Origin: an uncultured Ruminococcus sp.
Lineage (GTDB): Bacteria; Bacillota; Clostridia; Oscillospirales; Ruminococcaceae
DNA: 19,768 nucleotides
NCBI GenBank assembly: GCA_937907215.1
Contig: CALESG010000030.1
Span: 1 to 19,768 of the forward strand
Direction of reading: 5' to 3'
The notes beneath the pieces are model-generated. The model made no database searches. It saw only the letters and a program-made list of their open reading frames with translations, and was not told where the DNA came from. Within the stretch, counting starts at the first letter, position 1; each line of letters opens with the position of its first letter. Position numbers and translations under genes: made by a program. This document shows positions 8,822 through 16,524 of this stretch, piece by piece.

Positions 8822-11821
8822 TTACGATTCTAAAGGCTTGATTACGAATTCCAATTTCATCGGCTTATCTGCATGGATTCTGTACTCATCATGTACCGGA
8901 GCACCCCAGGAATCGTCACCACCTACACCCATTTGCTTTGCGGTGATTCTAACCCATGTGTAGCGAATATCCGGCAGTTCGTCCATGTGCATTGCGTTTT
9001 CCATTTCATAAGCACTATACGGCAGCACACTCATTTCAAATGGTACCGCTTGCTTTTCAAACGTCAATCCGTGTTGTGTATCATCGGATACAGCAAGACT
9101 TCTTACGCCTGTTCTGTTGCCGCATTCCTGTGGATTCAGATAACTCGAAAGATTTTCTGCTGCTGTGGATTTCCATAAGCCCAGTCTTGCGCCTTTGCAT
9201 CTGTCGATGTAATTTTCATCTGGTCCCATACCGTAATACTGGAAATTGCAAAGCTGCTTTTTCATCTTAAAGTCTAATGCGAGAATCGGCATATCAGGCA
9301 TTTCAGAAACACCCGGATATGAAACACATACGCCAAGTTTTCCGTCAAAGTACGCAGTATAGATTACAGTAAACTCGAAACTCGGAACGCAAGCAGCCTG
9401 ATAAGTGAACGTGATTTTCAGAGCATCCTCCTGTTCCAGCCACGAAACGGTTTTGTATCTTGCAAATTTGCCTGCTGTATACCATTGTGCAAGATTGTAT
9501 GGCTCAGAAGCCCCCGTATCATTGTCTGTCATTGCTCTCCAGAAGCTGACCTTTGGTGTACGTGTGATATATTCAAATCCATTGTATTTCAGAGAACTGA
9601 TACCGCCCTCTTTTTTATCAAACATCATGGAGAAGTTTTCACCATGAACACCGATAATCACATCGCCATACACAATAGCCGGCTTTTTGTATGCTTTTTC
9701 CGGAATTCGATTGTCCTTTACTTCAAATACCTCCTGTGCGAATGAGATTTCGTGTCCTGCATCAGCCCAAAGCGTTTTATTTGCGATAACTGCTGAAACA
9801 TGATAAACATATTCTCCTGCACTGTCTATTTTTTGCAATGTCAGTTTGATCGTTTTTCTTTCACCTGCATTTACATTCAACGAAAAAGTGTCTGATTTCA
9901 GTACAACTCCGTTCTTTTCCAATCTTGCTATGAAAGATAAATCGCTTGTGTCTGCAAAGAGATTTCTATTTTCAACAGTCAGATTTCCGTTTTTGATCGA
10001 CATTCTGATATTGGAATAGAGTGCTTTCATCTCCTGAACTTTTGGAGAATCGGTACGGTCTGCGTAAATAACGCCATTGGTACAGAATCCATAATCACTT
10101 GGTCTGTCCTCAAAATCACCGCCATAAGCAAGGACTGTCTGACCGTCATCATTTTTCGTTTCGATTGCCTGATCGATATAATCCCAGATGAATCCGCCTT
10201 GGTATGCTTCGTATTTGTCCTCAAGGTCAGTATAAAGGCTCATACCGCCGAGAGAATTTCCCATAGCGTGCATATATTCGCAGCTGATATACGGTCTGCC
10301 GGTGTTTTGTTTCAGATATTCCTCAATCTCCTGCGGCTTTGCATACATTCTGCTTTCCATATCTGTAATGTAATCGTATTTATTATCAGGAACTCTTGTT
10401 ACGCCCTCATAATGCACCAGCCTTGTCGAGTCTACGCTTCTGAGATACTCCGACATGGCTGCAATATCTTCACCGCAATATGATTCATTTCCACAGGACC
10501 AGATAAGAACGCTTGCGTGGTTTTTGTCCCGTTCATACATTGACTTTGCTCTGTCGAGAACTGCATCTTTCCATTTGGGAAGTGAACCAGGAATATTCCA
10601 GGAAGGTTCTGTTGCACCGAGTTTCTGCCATGTGCCATGTGTTTCAAGGTTGGTTTCATCAATCAGATAAATGCCATATTCATCGCAAAGCTTATACCAG
10701 AGAGAATTATTTGGGTAATGGCAGGTTCTGACAGCATTGATATTGTTTTTCTTCATGAACTGAATATCGAACAGCATATCTTCCTTTGTAATTGCTCTGC
10801 CTGTCTTTACATTAAATTCATGGCGGTTGATGCCCTTGAAGATAATACGCTTTCCATTCAGGCACATAATGCCGTTTTTCAGTTCAAATCTTCGGAAACC
10901 AACTTTCGTTCTGCTGACTTCTACTTCATTTCCGCTTTCATCACTCAGAATTACTGTAAACGTATAAAGATTTGGTATTTCAGCACTCCAGGGTTTCACA
11001 TTTTCAATTGTCCAGTTTACCGATTTCTTTTCGTTTGACTTTACAACAACTGTTCCATTCTGATCGGTCAGAACGGATTTTACCGAACATTCACCTTCAA
11101 TATCAAGCAATGCAGAGAAGATGCCGTTTGTACCGTCATAATCTGCAATTATTTTCATATCACAAACGTGAGCAGTCGGTACAGCATAGAGAAATACGTC
11201 ACGGAAAATTCCGGAGAATCTCCAGAAGTCCTGATCTTCCAGCCAACTTGCAGAACTTCTTTTGAATACTGCAACTGCAAGTTTGTTGTTCTTTTCACGA
11301 ATATAGGGTGTCAGTTCAAATTCAGACGGAGTAAAAGAGTCCTCACTATAGCCGACAAATTCACCATTTAGCCATGCATAAAGTGCTGTTTCCACGCCCT
11401 GAAAAGAAATGAATACTCGCTTGTTTTTCAGAGCATCGTCCAGATCAAAATATCTGACATAGCTGCCGACCGGATTATCTTTTTCCGAGATAAACGGCGG
11501 GCGGAGATGCTCCTGACCTTCCCAAGGGTAAATGGTGTTGACATACTGCGGTTTGCCATAGCCCTGTAATTCCATGTGTCCCGGAACGTGAATGTTGTCA
11601 AAGTCATCTGTTCCGCTATTTTCTTCATAAAAATTTTGCTGCCATTCAGACGGATTCTTTGCCCATGCAAATTTCCAAGTGCCGTTCAGATTCTGAATCA
11701 GGGAAGAACGGTCTGCATCAGCTTCCATGCTGTCGGCATAGATTTTATGATCCGAATGAGCTGCAATTCTATTGACTGCAAATACTTCCGGATTTACAAG
11801 CCAGTCAAGTGTATATTTCAT
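8822..11821 (-). CDS. lacZ: Beta-galactosidase, glycoside hydrolase family 2 (LacZ type)
   Basis: This enzyme hydrolyses lactose to glucose and galactose. The 999-residue length and domain order (jelly-roll, Ig-like, TIM barrel, C-terminal beta-sandwich) match long LacZ enzymes. The barrel starts around RTCHYPNNSLWYKLCDEYG (365-383). The acid/base Glu is in WSCGNES (Glu446) and the nucleophile Glu is in YISCEYMHAMGN (Glu515). The start at 11821 has GGAGG 7 bases upstream; the longer frame to 11878 overlaps the permease gene. No signal peptide is visible, so lactose must be imported before cleavage, which fits the adjacent permease. Confidence 0.96.
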   Translation of the reverse strand: MKYTLDWLVNPEVFAVNRIAAHSDHKIYADSMEADADRSSLIQNLNGTWKFAWAKNPSEWQQNFYEENSGTDDFDNIHVPGHMELQGYGKPQYVNTIYPWEGQEHLRPPFISEKDNPVGSYVRYFDLDDALKNKRVFISFQGVETALYAWLNGEFVGYSEDSFTPSEFELTPYIREKNNKLAVAVFKRSSASWLEDQDFWRFSGIFRDVFLYAVPTAHVCDMKIIADYDGTNGIFSALLDIEGECSVKSVLTDQNGTVVVKSNEKKSVNWTIENVKPWSAEIPNLYTFTVILSDESGNEVEVSRTKVGFRRFELKNGIMCLNGKRIIFKGINRHEFNVKTGRAITKEDMLFDIQFMKKNNINAVRTCHYPNNSLWYKLCDEYGIYLIDETNLETHGTWQKLGATEPSWNIPGSLPKWKDAVLDRAKSMYERDKNHASVLIWSCGNESYCGEDIAAMSEYLRSVDSTRLVHYEGVTRVPDNKYDYITDMESRMYAKPQEIEEYLKQNTGRPYISCEYMHAMGNSLGGMSLYTDLEDKYEAYQGGFIWDYIDQAIETKNDDGQTVLAYGGDFEDRPSDYGFCTNGVIYADRTDSPKVQEMKALYSNIRMSIKNGNLTVENRNLFADTSDLSFIARLEKNGVVLKSDTFSLNVNAGERKTIKLTLQKIDSAGEYVYHVSAVIANKTLWADAGHEISFAQEVFEVKDNRIPEKAYKKPAIVYGDVIIGVHGENFSMMFDKKEGGISSLKYNGFEYITRTPKVSFWRAMTDNDTGASEPYNLAQWYTAGKFARYKTVSWLEQEDALKITFTYQAACVPSFEFTVIYTAYFDGKLGVCVSYPGVSEMPDMPILALDFKMKKQLCNFQYYGMGPDENYIDRCKGARLGLWKSTAAENLSSYLNPQECGNRTGVRSLAVSDDTQHGLTFEKQAVPFEMSVLPYSAYEMENAMHMDELPDIRYTWVRITAKQMGVGGDDSWGAPVHDEYRIHADKPMKLEFVIKPLES

Positions 11822-11834
11822 GTTATTACCTCCA

Positions 11835-13235
11835 TTAGTTTTGTGATTCCACCACAGTTTCATTTTCGGATATTCCAAGTTCTTTCTTCAAGTCAGCATT
11901 TGCTTTTTCAACATTCATTTTAGAGAGAATCAATGTGATAATAAGGTCAAGAACAAACGGAACAATCAGATACATGATGTGAAGCATATTGATTGCAGAA
12001 TCAGGCTGAACTGTAAGCGTTCCTTTAAAACCGCTGAAATCCAACAGTAAACCGACAATCGCTGTTCCAAGACCGCCACCGATTTTTACACCAAGTGAAG
12101 TGCAGGAATACATAATGCCATCTACACGCTTGTGCTTTGTCAGCCATGTGTATTCAGAACAAGAAGCAATGACAGCGTTCATATCACCCTGCAATGGCCC
12201 TTGTCCAAGTGCTGCAAGTGCCGTGAATGCAAGCATCAAAGGAATGTTACCCATGTATCCTGCAACAGCTAACAAAATTCTGCCAAGTGTCGCAATCATA
12301 TAGCTGTATTTGTTCAGCTTATACATACCGTTCCATTTCTGCACAATTGCAGGTGTAAAGATCAATGCAAGAATCAATGGAATATTGATAAACCATGCGA
12401 ATACACCAAACATATTTTCATCAGCCAGAACGTATTTTGCGTAGTATGTTCCAACTCCAATCATTGCAGAATATAATTGCTGTAAAATATAAGTGCAGGC
12501 AATCATTACATAGTATTTATTATGTATAAGTAGTTTGAATGCTTCGATAAAGCTGTATTTTTGTTCTTGAGACTGAACTTCTTCACCTTCTGCAAGTTCT
12601 TCGTCAGACAATTCCTTAACAGATAAAGATGAAATTGTATTGACAATCAACCCAATCACTGCATAGATGATAGCAACAGTTCTCCAGCCATTTGCGCCAC
12701 CGCCCATCATGTCAACAAACTTGAATGTCACAGACTGAATCAAAAGGCTTGTTGCAAATGCAAAGATAAAACGGTAAGACCCCATCTGAACTCGTTCTTT
12801 GCTGTTCTTCGTTACAAGTGCAGTTAGTGCAGAATAAGCAATGTTGTTTGCTGTATAGAACACGCTGTTAAGCAGCGTATAAGAAATAAAGAACCATGCA
12901 TACTGTGCAAAACTGCCCATGCTTACCGGAATTGCAAACACACCAACTAATGTTACTGCACAACCAATAAAGCCGTAAAGCATCCAAGGTCTTGCTTTTC
13001 CAAGTTTGGTATGTGTTTTGTCTATCAATGTTCCGAAAAATACATCTGTAATACCGTCAAAAATTTTAGATACTGCAATCAATGTGCCAACAATTCCGGC
13101 ATTCATGCCAATTGTATCTGTCAGATAGATCATGACAAATGATGTCAATAATGCATAAACCACATTTCCTGCCACGTCACCGGAACCGTAGCCCACTTTG
13201 TTATACCATTTCAAATATGTTTTTTCTTTGCTCAT
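11835..13235 (-). CDS. GPH-family sugar:cation symporter, probable lactose permease
   Basis: This is a 466-residue membrane protein with about 12 hydrophobic segments of the MelB/LacS family. The N terminus has VGYGSGDVAGN and GTLIDKTHTKLGKARPW, the family signature after helix 2-3. It has no C-terminal PTS EIIA-like domain, so it resembles MelB or XylP rather than the full streptococcal LacS. The start at 13235 has AAAGGAT about 9 bases upstream; the longer frame to 13313 has no suitable ribosome site. It is the first gene of the operon and precedes lacZ by 13 bases. Lactose as substrate is inferred from the neighbours; galactosides in general are possible. Confidence 0.88.
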   Translation of the reverse strand: MSKEKTYLKWYNKVGYGSGDVAGNVVYALLTSFVMIYLTDTIGMNAGIVGTLIAVSKIFDGITDVFFGTLIDKTHTKLGKARPWMLYGFIGCAVTLVGVFAIPVSMGSFAQYAWFFISYTLLNSVFYTANNIAYSALTALVTKNSKERVQMGSYRFIFAFATSLLIQSVTFKFVDMMGGGANGWRTVAIIYAVIGLIVNTISSLSVKELSDEELAEGEEVQSQEQKYSFIEAFKLLIHNKYYVMIACTYILQQLYSAMIGVGTYYAKYVLADENMFGVFAWFINIPLILALIFTPAIVQKWNGMYKLNKYSYMIATLGRILLAVAGYMGNIPLMLAFTALAALGQGPLQGDMNAVIASCSEYTWLTKHKRVDGIMYSCTSLGVKIGGGLGTAIVGLLLDFSGFKGTLTVQPDSAINMLHIMYLIVPFVLDLIITLILSKMNVEKANADLKKELGISENETVVESQN

Positions 13236-13440
13236 AATAGAAATCCTTTCATTATTTGTATGCCCATATGGACAGAATTTTTCAATGATGAATGATACGG
13301 ACTGTTTTATCATCCTGCATAAACAAAATTAGATTGTTGTCAGAATAGATAATTATTTTTTGAGTATCAAGAATTTTTATTGAATTCAGTATAGAATTAC
13401 AATGAAAGACGTCTTTTAAAATTCTTTTTTCTCATTTCTT
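13236..13440 (-). promoter_or_regulatory. Long leader of the lactose operon
   Basis: About 205 bases separate the proposed transcription start (near 13440) from the permease ATG. The leader contains a 12-bp perfect palindrome AAAGACGTCTTT (13405-13416), flanked by AGAATT and AATTCT, which together can form an imperfect hairpin soon after the start. No recognised riboswitch was identified. The 5' part is A/T-rich. Confidence 0.4.
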
Positions 13441-13446
13441 GATTCT

Positions 13447-13475
13447 ATTATACCACACAAAACGGCTAAAAAAAT
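13447..13475 (-). promoter_or_regulatory. Promoter of the permease-lacZ-galKET operon
   Basis: On the minus strand there is an exact TATAAT (13447-13452) preceded by TGG, i.e. an extended -10 (TGnTATAAT). At 17-bp spacing the -35 is ATTTTT (13470-13475), a poor match. A strong -10 with a weak -35 directly next to upstream repeats fits an activator-dependent promoter. Confidence 0.7.
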
Positions 13476-13476
13476 A

Positions 13477-13508
13477 CACTAAGTTATAAAATATATGCAC
13501 AAAGTTTA
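13477..13508. promoter_or_regulatory. Two direct-repeat half-sites, likely AraC-type activator site
   Basis: CACTAAGTTAT (13477-13487) and CACAAAGTTTA (13498-13508) are direct repeats with starts exactly 21 bp apart, two helical turns, the spacing typical of AraC-family dimers. They lie immediately upstream of the weak -35 of the operon promoter. The assignment to the adjacent AraC-like protein is inference from position. Confidence 0.6.
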
Positions 13509-13517
13509 GGGTTTTAC

Positions 13518-13546
13518 TTGCAATCAGCAATTCACTATGTTATACT
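13518..13546 (+). promoter_or_regulatory. Promoter of the AraC-family gene, with a third half-site over its -10
   Basis: TTGCAA (13518-13523), a 17-bp spacer and TATACT (13541-13546) make a good sigma-70-type promoter. CACTATGTTAT (13533-13543) differs at one position from the half-site at 13477 and overlaps the -10, which suggests autorepression. AAGGAGGG (13561-13567 region) precedes the ATG at 13577. Confidence 0.7.
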
Positions 13547-13576
13547 GATATCATAAAGTCAAGGAGGGCGTTTTTC

Positions 13577-14428
13577 ATGTTTATGAATGTTGCTTATTTA
13601 AATAACTCTACATCTACTATTGTAGATGATTCGAAGCCACTGATTGTAACATGCTGCGGTAATTATCGTGTAAAAAATCGTTCTGAAGTTGTAACACATC
13701 GTCCGAAGGGAAGAAAAGACTATCAGCTTTTATATATTGCATCCGGAAAAGGACATTTTTTCATCAATGGTGAAGAAAAAACGGTTTCCGCAGGAAATAT
13801 CATTGTCTATTTGCCGGATCAATCACAGAAATAAGATCAAACTGACGTTTATTGGGTGCATTTTACTGGCAGCGATGTAGATTCTATTTTGAAATACTAT
13901 AATGTTGAACTTCCGAATAATATCCTTTATATTGGAACTTCTCCTGATTATCAGTTGCTTTTTGGACAAATGATTCAGGAATTGCAGCTTTGCAGACCAC
14001 GGTATGAGGAACTGATTTCCTTACAACTTAGAAATATTTTTATCTTGATTAGCAGAGCTATCATGAGTGCAAAGAAATTCAGCAGCACCAGTGAAAAAGA
14101 AGTTGCTTTTGCCATGCATTATTTTCGCAAAAATTATAATACTGAGATTAGCATAGAGGAGTATTCCAAATCCAGAGGGCTCAGCAACTGTTGGTTTATT
14201 CAGTGCTTTAAAGAAATTACAGGTTCAAGTCCGTTGCAGTACATCTTGAAATTGCGAATTTCCAACGCACAAAGCTTGTTAGAAAATACAGACTACACCA
14301 TTACTGAAATTGCAAACATGGTTGGATACACGAATTCTCTTTATTTTAGCAGACTGTTTCATAAATATATTGGTATGTCGCCAAAAGAATATCGAAAAAT
14401 GAAACTTGAAGTGAGCCTTAAAGAATAA
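13577..14428 (+). pseudogene. AraC-family regulator of the lactose operon, interrupted by TAA
   Basis: The N-terminal half is a cupin sugar-sensing domain (YQLLYIASGKGHFFINGEEKTVSAG) and the C-terminal half has two helix-turn-helix motifs (ISIEEYSKSRGLSNCWFIQCFKEITGSSPLQYI and TITEIANMVGYTNSLYFSRLFHKYIGMSPKEYR). Codon 86 is TAA (13832-13834) within PDQSQK*DQTDVYWVHFTG. The frame is otherwise open to 14428, for 283 codons in all. The family usually has Tyr at this place, so TAT/TAC to TAA is the simplest change. The downstream piece could only start at GTG 13856 and has no ribosome site. It is divergent from the operon and, by position and half-sites, its expected activator. As read, no full protein is made. 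Confidence 0.85.
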
Positions 14429-14432
14429 AAAG

Positions 14433-14474
14433 AAAACTCGTTTGGCCGATATTAAATTTAACCAAACGAGTTTT
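14433..14474 (+). terminator. Rho-independent terminator after the AraC-family gene
   Basis: A 13-bp perfect stem aaaactcgtttgg / ccaaacgagtttt (14433-14445, 14462-14474) is followed by attgattttttt. It starts 4 bases past the stop codon. Confidence 0.93.
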
Positions 14475-14512
14475 ATTGATTTTTTTCAGAAAAACAAGGA
14501 CTAAAAGTATGA

Positions 14513-14881
14513 CTACACTAACAAACAAGTTTGAACCGCAATCTCCTCAGCCTGCAACTCAAAGAGGTTTTCAAGCTGCCATACCTTAGCGGTATCGGCA
14601 TTTCTCATTGCAAGTGCATATTCGGGATCGGTATCACGCATTTTGTTCCAGATCTTCCACTTTTCCTGTTTACATTTAGTGATACGCTCGTGAATGTGGA
14701 CGTAAATTCTACCCTTGTCTGTTTCAGCCTGTAAACGTTCAGGACAATGTTCCTCCGCCCATTTGATATAGATACAGGCAAGTCAGTTGTCACTGTAATC
14801 GTGATAGTCATTGCCGCACTGTGTAATCATCATTCTGTCTGTATCGAGTGCGATTCTCTGCCACATGTTTTCAAATAACAT
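14513..14881 (-). pseudogene. TnpV-like small element protein, interrupted by TGA (tentative)
   Basis: The ATG at 14881 follows GAGGTT and lies 5 bases after the stop of the upstream gene, so the pair looks coupled. The frame reads MLFENMWQRIALDTDRMMIT..., meets TGA at 14783-14785 (codon 33), and resumes as LACIYIKWAEEHCPERLQAE to TAG at 14513 (121 sense codons if read through). The C-terminal helices (…NADTAKVWQLENLFELQAEEI…) resemble TnpV, a small protein of unknown function on Clostridia transposons. The similarity is judged by eye and is weak in the N-terminal half. It is charged and helical, with no membrane segment. Confidence 0.5.
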
Positions 14882-14885
14882 AATA

Positions 14886-15565
14886 TCAACCTCTCTTTTT
14901 CATTATCAATACTCCTGCAAGAACGGCGATTCCTGCAAGGATAACTCCGCCGATTCCGTAAATCAAGCCGTTTGAGGACTTTTCCTCACTTGTCGATTTT
15001 GATTCAGCTGTTTCTTCTGATACACAGGCAGTAGCTTCTTCAATTTTCATACTTTCACCAACACGATGAGCAGTTCCGTTGCTATCATCATCATTTATAA
15101 TGCTCGGCTTTTCCTCTGACATATCTTCTTCCAAAGTGCTGAACGGCATAAAACTGTCAACTACATCGCCGTTATCATCGCTCATAAGCCATTTACCGTC
15201 CTTAAAATTGAAATGATAAATGGTTTCATCGGTGGAAATCGTCCAATTTCCGTCACGGTCGTCATTGAAGTTCCAATTGCTTGTGAGATCATCATAGTAA
15301 TCTTTGAAATTGTAGTTCAGCTGACCGATTTTGCTCCAATCATAATCATCATCGCCGTAGTTATCATTGACCCACTCAGTCAGAATATAGTGCTTGTAGC
15401 TTGCTTCGGGAAAGACAAGTCCATCATCTCCCTTGCCGTGCCACCAGTCAGACCAAATTTCGCTGACGATGTAGTCCTTGTCGAGCATATCATCTGTGGA
15501 GGCTGTCAGACTTGCCGAGCCTATCAAAGCTATACTCGCTAAAATGGGTACGATTTTTTTATCAT
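14886..15565 (-). pseudogene. Secreted, C-terminally membrane-anchored acidic protein; frameshift in an A7 run of the signal peptide
   Basis: I do not recognise the function. AAGGAG lies about 9 bases before the ATG at 15565. The first codons run into seven A residues (15554-15560). With eight A residues the start would read MIKKIVPILASIALIGSASLTAS, a clear signal peptide, joined to the rest of the frame (226 codons). With seven, the frame stops after about 8 codons. The mature part is rich in Asp, Trp and Asn (IWSDWWHGKGDDG, NFNDDRDGNWTIS, FKDGKWLMSDDNGD), then a Ser/Glu-rich linker, then one membrane helix (GIGGVILAGIAVLAGVLI) ending MKKRG. The topology suggests an extracytoplasmic domain anchored at its C terminus. 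It is the first gene of a pair with the TnpV-like gene and divergent from the RHH regulator. Confidence 0.75.
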
Positions 15566-15590
15566 TCTAAACATCTCCTTTAATATTTAA

Positions 15591-15606
15591 GTATTGGATA
15601 CAATAC
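15591..15606. promoter_or_regulatory. 16-bp inverted-repeat operator, site A
   Basis: GTATTGGATACAATAC is an inverted repeat with GTATTG/CAATAC arms. It lies just downstream of the -10 of the minus-strand promoter, i.e. over its expected transcription start. It matches the site at 15725-15740 in 14 of 16 positions. Confidence 0.7.
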
Positions 15607-15607
15607 T

Positions 15608-15636
15608 ATTATATATCTTTGCACATTACTTTTCAA
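15608..15636 (-). promoter_or_regulatory. Promoter of the secreted-protein gene
   Basis: On the minus strand TTGAAA (15631-15636), a 17-bp spacer and TATAAT (15608-15613). Transcription would start near 15601, inside operator A. Confidence 0.8.
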
Positions 15637-15691
15637 GTCGCAATGCGCATAAAGTTTACGAAAAAAATCCGGATAACTTTTACAAAGATAG

Positions 15692-15720
15692 TTGACAAAA
15701 AGTTGTTGTAAGGGTATAAT
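15692..15720 (+). promoter_or_regulatory. Consensus promoter of the RHH regulator gene
   Basis: A perfect TTGACA (15692-15697) and a perfect TATAAT (15715-15720) are separated by exactly 17 bp. This is the strongest promoter in the window by sequence. The start would fall near 15727, inside operator B. Confidence 0.9.
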
Positions 15721-15724
15721 TAAA

Positions 15725-15740
15725 GTAATGGGTACAATAC
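15725..15740. promoter_or_regulatory. 16-bp inverted-repeat operator, site B
   Basis: GTAATGGGTACAATAC differs from site A at two positions. It covers the expected transcription start of the RHH gene and ends just before its ribosome site, so a bound repressor would shut off its own promoter. Confidence 0.7.
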
Positions 15741-15755
15741 GAAAGGATTGATTCT

Positions 15756-15968
15756 ATGTACTACAACGAGAAACGCAAGGCGATTACAGCAAAGTACGTT
15801 AAAGCTCACCTTGACGATATAAAGATTCGTGTTCCCAAAGGGCAACGTGAAAGGCTGAAAGCTGTTGCCCTCGAAATGGGAATGAGTATGAATCAGATGT
15901 TTATCAAGGCTGTTGAGGAATATATTGAGAAGAATTATAAGCCAGAAGCAGAAAATGAAAAAGATTGA
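15756..15968 (+). CDS. Ribbon-helix-helix (CopG/Arc-type) DNA-binding protein
   Basis: This is a 70-residue basic protein. Residues about 19-62 fit an RHH fold: the strand HLDDIKIRVPKG, helix 1 QRERLKAVALEMG, a turn, and helix 2 MNQMFIKAVEEYIEKNY. Such proteins bind short inverted repeats as dimers of dimers. AAAGGA (15742-15747) precedes the ATG. It is transcribed from a consensus promoter and heads a small operon with the membrane protein that follows 29 bases later. The paired operators A and B make it the likely repressor of itself and of the divergent gene (inference). Confidence 0.85.
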   Translation: MYYNEKRKAITAKYVKAHLDDIKIRVPKGQRERLKAVALEMGMSMNQMFIKAVEEYIEKNYKPEAENEKD

Positions 15969-15997
15969 CAAATCGAAATTTTACGAGGAAAATTGAA

Positions 15998-16498
15998 ATG
16001 ATATTAGCCATTGAATGTATTGTAAGCTGTGTCTTATTTGGAACATTTATTATTTTATCTGTATTGAATAATCAAACAGCATGGATAAATGAATATCCGG
16101 ATTTAGTTCAAAAAAGGTATATTGAATTACACCCCGATTCAGAAATAAAAGAACCGGAAGGCTTATCGCCAAGAGTAATAATTAAGAAATTATTTGCTTG
16201 TTTAATTTTTCTTATTCTGCTTGTTGGAATGGTTTATCTTGCAGGTGCAAAATCCTTTATGCAGGGAGCTTTGTATTGTTACTGCATATGGTTTGTAGTA
16301 AATGTGTTTGATACGATCGTTATTGATCTTGGATTAATGGTGCATTGGAAAAAGTGCCGCTTACCCGGAACAGAGGATATGGATAACGAATACAAATTGC
16401 TTACCCAAAAAGGTTTAATAGATGGTTTATTTGGTTGTATAATAGGTATTCCAATAGCCTTACTTACAGGTCTGATTATTTTTTTGATATGTAGGTAA
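15998..16498 (+). CDS. Small integral membrane protein of unknown function
   Basis: This is a 166-residue protein with four predicted membrane helices: near the N terminus (MILAIECIVSCVLFGTFIIL), two in the middle (KLFACLIFLILLVGMVYLAG and ALYCYCIWFVVNVFDTIVI), and one at the C terminus (LFGCIIGIPIALLTGLIIFLIC). Between the first two is a hydrophilic, charged loop. The ATG at 15998 with GAGGAA (15985-15990) is preferred to the TTG at 15965, which overlaps the RHH stop. It is cotranscribed with the RHH gene and convergent with the relaxase. I recognise no family. Confidence 0.75.
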   Translation: MILAIECIVSCVLFGTFIILSVLNNQTAWINEYPDLVQKRYIELHPDSEIKEPEGLSPRVIIKKLFACLIFLILLVGMVYLAGAKSFMQGALYCYCIWFVVNVFDTIVIDLGLMVHWKKCRLPGTEDMDNEYKLLTQKGLIDGLFGCIIGIPIALLTGLIIFLICR

Positions 16499-16524
16499 TC
16501 AAATACAACTTCCAATTTGCAAGG

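Noticed and set aside
8873..11670. Open frames of 60-130 codons on the plus strand and in other frames across lacZ, galK, galE and galT
   Set aside because: They are shadows of the real coding frames, lacking ribosome sites and protein-like composition.
13236..13313. Leader peptide or longer permease starting at 13313
   Set aside because: There is no properly spaced ribosome site, and the permease family starts close to MSKEK; the extra residues look like chance read-through.
1..15565. Alternative genetic code or programmed stop-codon recoding
   Set aside because: Three different stop codons and indels are involved, while the intact genes use all three stops normally as ends; no recoding structure was seen.
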